DNA from: an uncultured Nostocoides sp.
GTDB lineage: Bacteria > Actinomycetota > Actinomycetes > Actinomycetales > Dermatophilaceae
Assembly: GCA_937873315.1 (NCBI GenBank)
Contig: CALMQX010000040.1
Location: 106,368 to 170,367 of the forward strand
DNA: 64,000 bases
Reading direction: 5' to 3'
Below, piece after piece: positions 45,220-53,882 of this stretch. How positions within the stretch are numbered: the stretch's first letter is position 1; each line of letters opens with the position of its first letter. The notes beneath the pieces were generated by a model. The model was not told the DNA's origin. It was given only the letters and a program-made list of their open reading frames with translations, and made no database searches. Position numbers and translations under genes: made by a program.

Positions 45220-45882
45220 ATGACCCGCATCCTCGTCGTCGACAACTACGACTCATTCGTGTTCACCATCGTGGGCTACCTGGAGCAACTGGGTGCTGAG
45301 TGCACGGTCGTCCGCAATGACGCGGTGACGCCCGCGCAGGCGGCCGGCTTCGATGGCGTGCTCGTCTCACCGGGGCCTGGCACTCCGCAGGAGGCCGGGG
45401 TCTCGATGGAGATGATCGCCTGGTGCCGGGATCACGAGAAGCCGATGCTCGGGGTCTGTCTGGGCCATCAGGCCCTCGGCGTGGTGGTGGGCGCGACCGT
45501 CGGGCGCGCTCCCGAGCTGCTACACGGCAAGACCTCGCAGGTCCACCATGACGGCACCGGCGTTTTGGCCGGGCTGCCCTCGCCCTTCACCGCGACGCGC
45601 TACCACTCGCTGGCCATCGACCCCTCGACCGTGCCCGCGGAGCTCGTGGCCACCGGCCACACCGAGTCGGGCATCATCATGGCCGTCCGGCATGCCACGG
45701 CGCCGCTGCATGGTGTTCAGTTCCACCCTGAGTCGGTGCTGACTGAGGGTGGCCACCGTTTGCTCGCCAACTGGCTTGCCCTCTGCGGCGACACCGAGGC
45801 GATCGCGCGCTCGGCGGGGCTCAGCCCACTGGTGCATGACGCCGAGACCCTGGCCGTGGCGGCGGCGGTCGCCAGCCGCTAG
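45220..45882 (+). CDS. trpG: Class I glutamine amidotransferase, TrpG/PabA type
   Basis: 220 aa. Triad: Cys80 in MLGVCLGHQALG, plus His and Glu in GVQFHPESVLTE; oxyanion motif SPGPGTP. Supplies ammonia to chorismate-using synthases for anthranilate or 4-aminobenzoate. In this conserved origin-proximal position it is usually called trpG in mycobacteria, but its partner is not adjacent and PabA function is equally possible. Convergent with pknB. Confidence 0.88.
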   Translation: MTRILVVDNYDSFVFTIVGYLEQLGAECTVVRNDAVTPAQAAGFDGVLVSPGPGTPQEAGVSMEMIAWCRDHEKPMLGVCLGHQALGVVVGATVGRAPELLHGKTSQVHHDGTGVLAGLPSPFTATRYHSLAIDPSTVPAELVATGHTESGIIMAVRHATAPLHGVQFHPESVLTEGGHRLLANWLALCGDTEAIARSAGLSPLVHDAETLAVAAAVASR

Positions 45883-45905
45883 GCCGGGTCCCGCCGCCAC
45901 CGCGA

Positions 45906-47774
45906 TCACGGGGTGGTCGTCGGAGTCGGGGTCGGAGTTGGAGTCGGGGTCTCCGTGGGGGTTGGAGTCGGCGTCGGCGTCGGCGCGGTCTCGATACCGA
46001 CCACGAGTTTGACTTCGCCGCCCTGGTCCAGCGTGCCGGTGTTGGGCGTCTGCGAGAGCACCTTGCCGACGTTATCCGCGGAGGTCTCCTGGTACTCGAT
46101 GTGGCCCTGGAGCTTGACATTGGTCAGCGCGGTCAGGGCGTCAGCGCTCTTGAAGCCCGTGACATTCGGGACCTTGACCTTGCCGCTGGCGACCACGACG
46201 GACACCTGGGAGCCGGGGGCAGCGTCCTCACCGTCGGCTGGCGTGCAGGAGATGATCTTGCCCTTCTCCTGATCGGGGCTGTCCTCCTCGGTCGTCGTTC
46301 CGATCTTGAGCTCGAGGTCGCTGAGTAGCTGGGTGAACTCGGCCACGGTCTTGCCCTTGCAGGTCGGGATTGCTACCGCGTCCTTGCCCGTGGATACGAC
46401 AAGCGTGACGGTGGCGCCCTTGGCGACCGATTCCCCGCTCTGCGGGTTGGTCCGGATGACCTCGTCCTTGGGGACCTCGTTGCTGGCTTCGGTTTCCACC
46501 TTGGCGACCAGTCCGGCCTGCCGGATGGTGAACTGGGCGGTCGCCACGGGCTTGCCGATGACGTCGGGCACGGTGACCGTGGGCACCTTGCTCTGGGAAT
46601 CCAGGTAGGTCTTCAGGCCGAAGCCCAAAAGCGCGAGCGCGGCGACGACGGCGAACGCGATGAGGGTGTATGCCGTGCCGCTGCGGCGGCGCTCATCGAC
46701 CGTGACCGCGGGCAGCGACGCGGTTGACGGACCGGGGTCCGCTCCGGGCCGGGCGACCGCAGCGGGGACGCTGGTCATGGCGACCGTGGGCTGGTTGCCC
46801 GAGCCCACGGCATACACCTCGGTCTCCTCGACCATCTGCGGTATCGGTGCGGTGCTCACTGCGGATACCCCACCGGCGAGCGCCAGTCCGGTCGCACGCG
46901 CCTCGGCGCTGATCGGCCGGCCGAGTCGGACGTTGGTCAGATCGGAACGGAACTGCGAGGCGAGCTGGTAGCGGTGATCCCGGTTCTTGGTCATGGCATG
47001 CGCGATCACCGCATCCAGGTCATGCGGCACGTCGGGCGCGAAGCTCGAGGCCGGGGGGACCTGCTCGCCGACATGCTGGTAGGCGATGGCCACCGGTGAG
47101 TCGCCGATGAAGGGCGGCCTCCCGGTCAGCAACTCAAAGAGCATGCAGGCGGTGGAGTACAGGTCCGAGCGGGCGTCGACGCTCTGGCCTTGGGCTTGCT
47201 CGGGCGAGAGGTACTGCGCGGTGCCGATGACGGCCTGGGTTTGGGTCATGGTGGCATTGGCGTCCGCGATGGCGCGGGCGATGCCGAAGTCCATGACCTT
47301 GACGCCGCCATCGTCGGCGACCATGACATTGGCCGGCTTGATGTCGCGGTGCACGATGCCCATCCGGTGCGAGTACGCCAAGGCATCCAGGACACCCTCG
47401 GTGATCCGGCAGGCCTCGGCGACCGGGAGGGTGCCGCGCGCGGTGAGCACCTCACGCAGGGTCCGACCCTTGACGTACTCCATGACGATGTACGGAATGG
47501 CCACCTCGGCGCCCCCGGACTCGACCATGTGGTCCTCGCCGGAGTCATAGACCGCGACGATGGCGGCGTGGTTCAGGCCGGCCGCGGATTGGGCTTCGCG
47601 ACGGAAGCGGGCCAGGAATGCCGAGTCCCGGGCCAGGTCCGTGCGCAGCATTTTGATCGCGACCTGGCGACCGAGACGGGTGTCGAAGCCGAGGTGCACC
47701 TCGGCCATGCCACCACGCCCGATCAGGGCCCCCACTTCGTAGCGGCCCCCGAGCAGCTGCGGGACGTCAGTCAT
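45906..47774 (-). CDS. pknB: Serine/threonine protein kinase PknB with three PASTA domains
   Basis: 622 aa. Kinase domain ~1-275: GRGGMAEVHLGFDTRLGRQVAIKML, catalytic HRDIKPANVM and DFGIARAIAD. A juxtamembrane linker is followed by one membrane helix (TLIAFAVVAALALLGFGL, ~367-385) and three extracellular PASTA repeats, each starting near VPxVxGK or PTCKGKTVAEF. The C-terminal ~35 residues are a Thr-Pro repeat. Senses peptidoglycan fragments/lipid II and regulates growth and division with PstP. There is one kinase only here; the adjacent pknA found in mycobacteria is absent. Last gene of the fhaA-to-pknB operon. Confidence 0.96.
   Translation of the reverse strand: MTDVPQLLGGRYEVGALIGRGGMAEVHLGFDTRLGRQVAIKMLRTDLARDSAFLARFRREAQSAAGLNHAAIVAVYDSGEDHMVESGGAEVAIPYIVMEYVKGRTLREVLTARGTLPVAEACRITEGVLDALAYSHRMGIVHRDIKPANVMVADDGGVKVMDFGIARAIADANATMTQTQAVIGTAQYLSPEQAQGQSVDARSDLYSTACMLFELLTGRPPFIGDSPVAIAYQHVGEQVPPASSFAPDVPHDLDAVIAHAMTKNRDHRYQLASQFRSDLTNVRLGRPISAEARATGLALAGGVSAVSTAPIPQMVEETEVYAVGSGNQPTVAMTSVPAAVARPGADPGPSTASLPAVTVDERRRSGTAYTLIAFAVVAALALLGFGLKTYLDSQSKVPTVTVPDVIGKPVATAQFTIRQAGLVAKVETEASNEVPKDEVIRTNPQSGESVAKGATVTLVVSTGKDAVAIPTCKGKTVAEFTQLLSDLELKIGTTTEEDSPDQEKGKIISCTPADGEDAAPGSQVSVVVASGKVKVPNVTGFKSADALTALTNVKLQGHIEYQETSADNVGKVLSQTPNTGTLDQGGEVKLVVGIETAPTPTPTPTPTETPTPTPTPTPTTTP
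45909..45994. repeat. Pro-Thr hexanucleotide-like repeat at pknB 3' end
   Basis: Degenerate GGAGTCGGGGTC-type repeats encode the alternating Thr-Pro tail of PknB. The antisense reading gives Gly-Val repeats and is not a gene. Confidence 0.85.
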
Positions 47775-47788
47775 GATCTACGAACTCC

Positions 47789-49243
47789 TCATTTCCGCAG
47801 AGCGGCTTCCATCATTGCTCTGGCGATGGGTGCAGAGACGGTGCCTCCAGCGGCCTCCTGGCCGGCGGAGCCGCCTTCCTCGACGACGACGGCGACCGCA
47901 ATGGTCGGGTTGTCGGCGGGGGCGAAGCTGATGAACCACGCGTGCGGCGCCTTGCCGTCGGCGTGGCGGGCGGTGCCGGTCTTGCCGGCAACAGCGACGC
48001 CCGGAATCTGGGCGTTGTGTCCGGTGCCGCCCTCGACGACGGCGCGCATCATGGCCGTCAACTGAGCGGCGACGGTGGGGGTGACGGCTTCGGAGAGCCG
48101 CTCGGGTTGGGCTTCCTCGATCACCGAGAGGTCCGAGCCCATGACGGACTGCACGAGGTAGGGCCGCATGACGACGCCGTTGTTACCGATGGCCCCGGCG
48201 ATCATCGCCATCTGCAGCGGGCTGACCCGGACCTCGTACCCGCCAATGCTCGACTGGGCAGTCTGTGGCTCATCGAGGGTGGCGGGGAAGGTCGAGGGCT
48301 GCACGCGCAGCGGGATGGCCAACTCATCGCCGAAGCCGAATCGCGCGGCCTGCTCGCGCAGGGCGCTGGCGCCGATCTGCATCCCGACATAGGCGAACGG
48401 CGTATTGCAGGACTGCTGCAGCGCGTAGGTCATGGTGACCGTGCCCGAACCGCAGGGGCGGCCGTTGGCGTTGTCGAGGTTGGTCGTGGTTTGCGGCAGG
48501 TCCAGGGAGGCCGGGCCGGGCAGTTGGGTGTCCGGGGCGTAGCGGCCGGTGGAGAGCGCCGCGGCGGCGGTCACGATCTTGAAGGTGGAGCCCGGCGGGT
48601 ACAGGTTGCCGCCGATGGCGCGATTGACCAGCGGCTTCTTAGGGTCGGCGTTGAGGGCGGCATACGCCTTCTCGACGGCCGACAGATCGTGGCCCGAGAG
48701 GATATTGGGGTCATACGTCGGATTCGAGACCATCGCGAGGATGGCCCCGGTGCGCGGGTCGATGGCGACCGCGGCGCCGCGCTGACCGCCGAGGGCATCG
48801 ACGGCGGCCTTCTGGACCGCAGCGTTGATGGTGAGTTTGAGGGTGGCGCCCTGCGGCTTGCGTCCGGTGATCAGGTCGGAGGCGCGGCGGTAGAAGAGCT
48901 TGTCGCTGCGCCCGCTGAGCAGCGAGTTCTCGGCCAGCTCGAGCCCGCCGGCGGCACCGAAGAAGGAGAAGTAGCCGGTGATATGGGCGTAATCCTTGCC
49001 CTGCGGGTAGGTCCGCAGCCAGGTGAATTCGCCGCCCTTGGTCTGCTTGGACTGCGCGATCGTGGTGGTGCCGACGAGGATCGGGCCGCGGTCGCGGTTA
49101 TAGGCCGAGAGCAGGGTGCGGCGGTTGTCTGGGCGGGCATTGAGGCTGGCCGCGAAGACGTACTGGATGAGCGTGGTCGAGACCAGCAGGCTGGCGAAGA
49201 GCAGCCCGACCAGGACGGAGAGGCGGCGGATCGGGGCGTTCAC
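47789..49243 (-). CDS. pbpA: Class B penicillin-binding protein (PbpA)
   Basis: 484 aa from the GTG at 49243, which overlaps the rodA stop (GTGA); the frame continues upstream but that part lies over rodA. N-terminal membrane anchor (RLSVLVGLLFASLLVSTTLIQYVFAAS). Transpeptidase motifs: SxxK in LYPPGSTFKIV, SCN in QQSCNTPFAYVG and KTG in AVAGKTGTARH. A D,D-transpeptidase that cross-links peptidoglycan, working with the RodA polymerase encoded next to it. Confidence 0.95.
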   Translation of the reverse strand: MNAPIRRLSVLVGLLFASLLVSTTLIQYVFAASLNARPDNRRTLLSAYNRDRGPILVGTTTIAQSKQTKGGEFTWLRTYPQGKDYAHITGYFSFFGAAGGLELAENSLLSGRSDKLFYRRASDLITGRKPQGATLKLTINAAVQKAAVDALGGQRGAAVAIDPRTGAILAMVSNPTYDPNILSGHDLSAVEKAYAALNADPKKPLVNRAIGGNLYPPGSTFKIVTAAAALSTGRYAPDTQLPGPASLDLPQTTTNLDNANGRPCGSGTVTMTYALQQSCNTPFAYVGMQIGASALREQAARFGFGDELAIPLRVQPSTFPATLDEPQTAQSSIGGYEVRVSPLQMAMIAGAIGNNGVVMRPYLVQSVMGSDLSVIEEAQPERLSEAVTPTVAAQLTAMMRAVVEGGTGHNAQIPGVAVAGKTGTARHADGKAPHAWFISFAPADNPTIAVAVVVEEGGSAGQEAAGGTVSAPIARAMMEAALRK

Positions 49244-50622
49244 GGCGTGCTCACCGCCTCGGTGCGAAGCTCGCCGATCGGGCCGGCGGGTTTGGCTTCG
49301 GGCAGCGGCTGGCGGGCGTGATGCGAGATCCGCAGCAGGATGCCGACGATGATCCAGTTCGCCAGCAGGCTGGATCCACCGGCGGACATGAACGGCATGG
49401 TGAGACCGGTCAGCGGGATGACCCGGGTGACACCGCCAACCACCACGAAGCACTGCAACGCGATGGAGAAGGCGAGGCCGCTGGCCAGGAGTTTGCCGAA
49501 GCCGTCCCGGGTGCCGATGGCCGTGCGCATGCCGCGCTCCACGAGCAGGACAAAGAGGATGAGCAGCGCAAACAGCCCGATCAGGCCGATCTCCTCGCCG
49601 AGGCTGGGGATAATGAAGTCCGAGTGCGCGAAGTAGGTGATGTCCGGGCGGCCGAGGCCCAAGCCGGTGCCGAACAGGCCGCCGCTGCCCATCCCCATCA
49701 GGCCGAGCGCGAGTTGGTCAGAAACCTGCAGGGCGGCCGGGGAGAAGGTGTGCAGCCAGAGCTCGACGCGCACCTGGACGTGGTCGAAGAGCAGGTATGC
49801 CGCAAACGCGCCCGCCGCGAAGAGTCCCATCCCGATGGCGACCCAACTGATGCGTTCGGTGGCCACGTAGAGCATCGAGACGAAGAGGCCGAAGAAGAGC
49901 AGTGAGGAGCCGAGGTCGCGCTCGAAGACCAGCACCCCCACCGAGGCCAGCCAGGCCAACAGGATCGGGGCGAGGTCGCGGCCACGGGGCAGTTGCATGC
50001 CGAGCACGCGCTTGCCGGCGACCGAGAGGGCATCCCGGGTCTGCACGAGGTAGCCCGCGAAGAAGATCGTGAGCAGGATCTTGGAGATCTCACCGGGCTG
50101 GAACTGGAAAGAGCCGATGGTGATCCAGAGCTTCGCGCTGTAGACGCTGGTCCCGATGAAGGGCATGAGCGGCATCAGCAGCAGGACGAAGCCGACGACG
50201 CCGGCGAGGTAGGTGTAGCGGCGCAAGAGGCGGTGGTCACGCAGGAAGAGCACCACCAGGGTGGCCAGGGTGATGCCGAGTCCGGTCCAGAGCAACTGTT
50301 TGAAGGCCCAGCCGGTGTGGATGGTGCGATTCTCGGCGAGGTCGATCCGGTCGATCATGACCAGGCCCATGCCGTTGAGCACCGTCACGATGGGCAGGAT
50401 CAGAGGGTCGGCCCAGGGCGCTCGCCAGCGCAGCACCAGGTGAAAGGCGACGGTCAGGGCGATGAAGATGCCGCCGATGGCCAGGGCACGCGGCGGGACC
50501 ACGCCCTTGGCTCCGAGGCCGGTGGAGATGTGCGCGAACAGGACGATCGCCACCGCGAAGATCAGCAACGCGAGTTCGACATTGCGCCCGCGTCGGGGAC
50601 GGATCGAGGAAATGATGCTCAT
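49240..50622 (-). CDS. rodA: RodA/FtsW-type peptidoglycan polymerase (SEDS)
   Basis: 460 aa from the ATG at 50622, overlapping the pstP stop (ATGA). Polytopic (about 12 helices). SEDS features: WITIGSFQFQPGEISKILLTIFFAGYL, AWLASVGVLVFERDLGSSLLFFGLF and YFAHSDFIIPSLGEEIGLIG, and LTGLTMPFMSAGGSSLLANWI. Polymerises lipid II glycans as partner of PbpA. Position between pstP and pbpA is the conserved one. Confidence 0.95.
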   Translation of the reverse strand: MSIISSIRPRRGRNVELALLIFAVAIVLFAHISTGLGAKGVVPPRALAIGGIFIALTVAFHLVLRWRAPWADPLILPIVTVLNGMGLVMIDRIDLAENRTIHTGWAFKQLLWTGLGITLATLVVLFLRDHRLLRRYTYLAGVVGFVLLLMPLMPFIGTSVYSAKLWITIGSFQFQPGEISKILLTIFFAGYLVQTRDALSVAGKRVLGMQLPRGRDLAPILLAWLASVGVLVFERDLGSSLLFFGLFVSMLYVATERISWVAIGMGLFAAGAFAAYLLFDHVQVRVELWLHTFSPAALQVSDQLALGLMGMGSGGLFGTGLGLGRPDITYFAHSDFIIPSLGEEIGLIGLFALLILFVLLVERGMRTAIGTRDGFGKLLASGLAFSIALQCFVVVGGVTRVIPLTGLTMPFMSAGGSSLLANWIIVGILLRISHHARQPLPEAKPAGPIGELRTEAVSTP

Positions 50623-52034
50623 CGCGACACCGACGGGCTGGGCGTGCGCGTGGGCGATGGAGTGGTCGAGCCGGAGGCCGATGGGGTGGTCGAGCTGGAG
50701 GTCGAGGGCGACGCCGAGGGTGAGGGCGACGGGCTCGGCTGGGTCCACGAGCTCGGGACCTGCTCGCACGGCTGTCCCTCGGCGCGAGCCCACCGGCACG
50801 CTTGGGCTTGCAGGGTCAGCTCGCCGATGAGGGCGTCGGCGCGTTCGCGGGAGGGCACGGTGGTGCCGGCGTTAAGCGTGGTGGCATACGGGACGGTGGG
50901 CAGGTCAGCGATGGGGATGGTGGTCTGGGTGACGGCGGTGGCGAAGGTCAGCGGCCCGAGGGTTTGGTTCACCCCGCGGAAGACCGTGACGTAGCCGTCC
51001 TTGACGCCGACATAGAACTGGTTGTTCAGCCAGGTGCGCACGGCATACGCGCCACCGGCGAGCAGGACGGCAGCGACGACGATGGCGCCGATGGCGCGGG
51101 CGATCTGGCCGCGCCGGGTGCTGCGGTCCTCTTCGGCGAGCGCGATGCTGACCTCGTCATCCTCGGAGGAGTCGGGTATGCCGTTGGCTTCCTTGCTGAG
51201 GGCGGCGGCCTTGGCTGCGGGGGTGGTGGGGATGGGCCGGGTTCCGGTCGGGCGGACGGTGACCGCGCCGACCACCTCGGGGGTGGTCGGGGGTGCGTCG
51301 GCGGTCGAGAAGTCGATGATGTCGCCGATGACGACGGTGACATTGTCGGGAGCGCCGGCGCGCAGGGCGAGCTCCACAAGCCGGTCCGCGGCGGCGCCGG
51401 GATCGCCTTCGTGAGCCAGGATCACCTCGTCGATGGTGTCGCGGGCGACGTAGTCGGTCAGCCCGTCGGAAGCCAGGAGGTAGCGATCGCCGCTCTGTGC
51501 CTGTCGCACCACCAGGTCGGGCTCGTCGTCGGGGCTGCCGGTGAGGACCTTGGTGACCAGCGAGCGCTGCGGGTGTGTGGCGGCCTCGTCGGCGCTGATC
51601 CGGCCCTCGTCGACCAGGGTCTGGACGTAGGAATGATCCTTGGTGATCTGCTGGACGGTGCCTTGGCGGGCGAGGAAAGCGCGCGAGTCGCCGATGTGGG
51701 CCAGCACGAGGGTGTCGCGGGTGCGCAGGAGAGCGATCAGCGTGGTGCCCATGCCCTTGAGGCGGCGTTCGGCCCTGATGCGGTCGCCGATCTGGGTGTT
51801 GGCTTCGGTGATGGCGTGCAGGAGTTGCTGTCCGGCTTCGTTGCTGCCGAGTGCTTCCTCGTCGAGCGCGACCAGGTTGGCGATGGCGAGGCTGGAGGCG
51901 ACTTCACCGCCGGCGTGCCCGCCCATGCCGTCGGCCATCGCCAACAGGTGCGGCCCGGCATAGCCGGAGTCCTCGTTGTTGCCTCGGACGAGGCCGACAT
52001 CCGAGCGGGCGGCGAAGTGGAAGGTGTACGGCAT
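50619..52034 (-). CDS. pstP: PP2C-type protein phosphatase PstP
   Basis: 471 aa. PP2C metal motifs: SDVGLVRGNNEDSGYA, LLAMADGMGGHAGGEVAS, LLASDGLTDYVA and GAPDNVTVVIGDI (~1-235). A linker precedes one membrane helix (AIGAIVVAAVLLAGGAYAVRTWL), an extracellular region of ~120 residues and a Ser/Pro/Thr tail. Dephosphorylates PknB and its substrates. Starts 5 nt after fhaB and overlaps rodA at its end. Confidence 0.95.
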   Translation of the reverse strand: MPYTFHFAARSDVGLVRGNNEDSGYAGPHLLAMADGMGGHAGGEVASSLAIANLVALDEEALGSNEAGQQLLHAITEANTQIGDRIRAERRLKGMGTTLIALLRTRDTLVLAHIGDSRAFLARQGTVQQITKDHSYVQTLVDEGRISADEAATHPQRSLVTKVLTGSPDDEPDLVVRQAQSGDRYLLASDGLTDYVARDTIDEVILAHEGDPGAAADRLVELALRAGAPDNVTVVIGDIIDFSTADAPPTTPEVVGAVTVRPTGTRPIPTTPAAKAAALSKEANGIPDSSEDDEVSIALAEEDRSTRRGQIARAIGAIVVAAVLLAGGAYAVRTWLNNQFYVGVKDGYVTVFRGVNQTLGPLTFATAVTQTTIPIADLPTVPYATTLNAGTTVPSRERADALIGELTLQAQACRWARAEGQPCEQVPSSWTQPSPSPSPSASPSTSSSTTPSASGSTTPSPTRTPSPSVSR

Positions 52035-52039
52035 ACGAG

Positions 52040-52531
52040 CTATCTCTGCAGCTCGATGATCGTGCGGCCGATCCGGATGACGCTGCCCACGGCGACCGGC
52101 CGCGGCTCGGTGATGCGGGTGGCGCCGAGGAAGGTGCCATTGGTGGAACCCAGGTCCTCGACCACCCAGGTGCTGCCGTCATAGCTGATCCGGGCGTGCC
52201 GACCGCTGGCGTAGTCGTCGTCCAGGACCAGGGTGCATTCGGCGGCGCGGCCGATGAGGGTGCCGGAACTGCGCAGCGGGAGGCTGGTGCCGGCTAGGGC
52301 ACCGTCGGTGACGACGAGTTTGGTGGGGTCCTGGGGAGCGGTGCCGGAGCGCTTGGGGGTGCCGTCCTTGTCCTTGGTCTGGGTGTCCTTGGAGCGGTCG
52401 CGGCGGGCGGGGCGGGCGCGCACGGCGGTGCCATAGAGGTCCCCGCGCAGGACGCCGACAATGCTGAACACGAAGAGCCAGAGGGCGATCAGGAGCCCGA
52501 GGCGCATGAGCATCAGGGTCAGTTCACTCAC
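52040..52531 (-). CDS. fhaB: FHA-domain protein FhaB
   Basis: 163 aa. One N-terminal membrane helix (LTLMLMRLGLLIALWLFVFSIVGVLRG), a basic linker and a C-terminal FHA domain with phosphothreonine-binding residues in GTLIGRAAECTLVLDDDYASGRHARI and DLGSTNGTFLG. Binds threonine-phosphorylated PknB-pathway partners near the septum. Six nt after fhaA, five nt before pstP. Confidence 0.95.
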   Translation of the reverse strand: MSELTLMLMRLGLLIALWLFVFSIVGVLRGDLYGTAVRARPARRDRSKDTQTKDKDGTPKRSGTAPQDPTKLVVTDGALAGTSLPLRSSGTLIGRAAECTLVLDDDYASGRHARISYDGSTWVVEDLGSTNGTFLGATRITEPRPVAVGSVIRIGRTIIELQR

Positions 52532-52537
52532 GGTGGC

Positions 52538-53545
52538 TCACCGCTTCCCGGCGTGGAAGATCGCGGTGGTTCGGCCCAGGGTGATGCGGTCACCGTCCTC
52601 GAGATGGGTGGAGGCGGTGCGCTCGCTGTTGACATAGGTGCCATTGGTGGAGCCGAGGTCGCGCACGGTGACGCGCATGTGGCGGCCGTCGGTGGTGACC
52701 CGGAATTCGCTGTGCGCGCGGCTCACGCCGGGGTCGTCCAGGATGATGTCGATGCTCTCGTCCCGGCCCAGGACAGTGATCGCGCCCATGAGGATGTAGC
52801 GCTCGCCGTCAATCTCCAGCCACGGGCGCTCGGCGGGGTTGACCCGGCGGGGCTTGGGGGCTGGTGGGGCAGGCGCAGGAGCGAGGTCGGGCAGGTCGTC
52901 GTCGGGTGAGGGGGGGTTTGCGTCGTACTCAGGGCGGTCGGCATACCCGTGGTCGTCGTCGATCTCGGCGCTGCCCTCGATCTCGTCGATGTCATCGTCG
53001 TATGCCGGTTCGGCGGCGGCATACGACTCGGCGGCGGGATACGGCTCGTCGAGCTCATCGTCATACGGCTCGTCCTCGATGGCGGGCTCGTTTGGCGCGG
53101 GCGGGGGAGCAACCTTGGGTGCGCGCTTCTTCTTGCTGGGGCGGGCGACGGCGCTCGGGGTGCCTGAGTCGACGGTTCGGGCGGTGGAGGGGCGCAGCCG
53201 GAAGATGCCGGTCTCCAGGGTGCCGTCCTCGATGAGGTGGATCTGGAGGGGGCCACCGGGGGTGTAGCCCTGGCTGTCGCAGTGCTCCTCGGCGGCGGCG
53301 ACGAGTTCGTCATCGAGCTCCTCGCCCCAGCCGGCCAGGCGCTCGTAGTCGGTCTCGGAGAGTTCGATGGTGTAGACGTTCGGGACGACACTGCGGCCTC
53401 GGGCACTGCTGGTGGCCTTGTCGTCCATGGCGCGGCGCATGGCGCTGGCGATCTCGACCGGCTGGACCTCGGCGCGGAAGGTGCGGGCGAAGACGCGTTG
53501 GGTGGCGCGCTCGATGCGTCGCTCGAGGTTGTCGAACATGCCCAT
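52538..53545 (-). CDS. fhaA: FHA-domain protein FhaA (DUF3662 + FHA)
   Basis: 335 aa from the ATG at 53545 with AGGAGG nine nt upstream. Residues 1-~120 are the DUF3662 domain (MGMFDNLERRIERATQRVFARTFRAEVQPVEIASAMRRAMDD). The middle is a disordered acidic/Pro/Tyr linker, and residues ~235-335 are the FHA domain (MGAITVLGRDESIDIILDDPGVSRAHSEF; LGSTNGTYVN). First gene of the operon fhaA-fhaB-pstP-rodA-pbpA-pknB. Confidence 0.95.
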   Translation of the reverse strand: MGMFDNLERRIERATQRVFARTFRAEVQPVEIASAMRRAMDDKATSSARGRSVVPNVYTIELSETDYERLAGWGEELDDELVAAAEEHCDSQGYTPGGPLQIHLIEDGTLETGIFRLRPSTARTVDSGTPSAVARPSKKKRAPKVAPPPAPNEPAIEDEPYDDELDEPYPAAESYAAAEPAYDDDIDEIEGSAEIDDDHGYADRPEYDANPPSPDDDLPDLAPAPAPPAPKPRRVNPAERPWLEIDGERYILMGAITVLGRDESIDIILDDPGVSRAHSEFRVTTDGRHMRVTVRDLGSTNGTYVNSERTASTHLEDGDRITLGRTTAIFHAGKR

Positions 53546-53882
53546 ATCGCCGCACCTCCTTATCCGTGGTCGTGGCGGCCTCGATCCAGGGTATCGGCCC
53601 TGAGGTGGGTGAACGGTGAACCACCGGTGTGGGTTCCCTGGGCGTGGGGCGCGACGAGCGAAGGTTGGTCCTGGCAGCAGGTAGAATGGATGGTGCTGGC
53701 CCGCCATCTGCTTCGGGCCGCAGTTTTTGATGTCGATGCCTTCGCGGCGGGCTGAAAGCCCTCGCCGCGGCGCCGCGGCCAAGAGCCCCGCCAAGGCAGA
53801 ACATCCCGAAGTCATCTGGGTGCTGACGTCGACGCCGACTGAAATGCCCTCACGGTGACTCCCCACCCGTGAAGGAACACCC
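53546..53882 (+). promoter_or_regulatory. 337-bp divergent region with long leader of the DEAD-box helicase gene
   Basis: Gene-free space between fhaA (minus) and the helicase (plus). It contains a TAGAAT -10-like hexamer near 53681, a purine/GC-rich segment and a 16-nt self-complementary GCCGCGGCGCCGCGGC at 53764-53779. GAAGGA precedes the GTG. If transcription starts near 53690 the leader would be ~190 nt. Cold-responsive or autoregulatory leaders are usual in front of DEAD-box helicase genes, so this is a candidate structured 5' UTR. Sequences near 53550 hold the fhaA ribosome-binding site. Confidence 0.4.

Noticed and set aside
45909..45994. Gly-Val repeat protein on the plus strand
   Set aside because: Antisense reading of the Thr-Pro tail of PknB.
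47942..49321. 459-aa Gly/Asp/Val-rich plus-strand frame
   Set aside because: Exact antisense of pbpA, whose SxxK, SxN and KTG motifs are clear.
50802..52184. 460-aa plus-strand frame
   Set aside because: Antisense of pstP and fhaB; no independent start signal.
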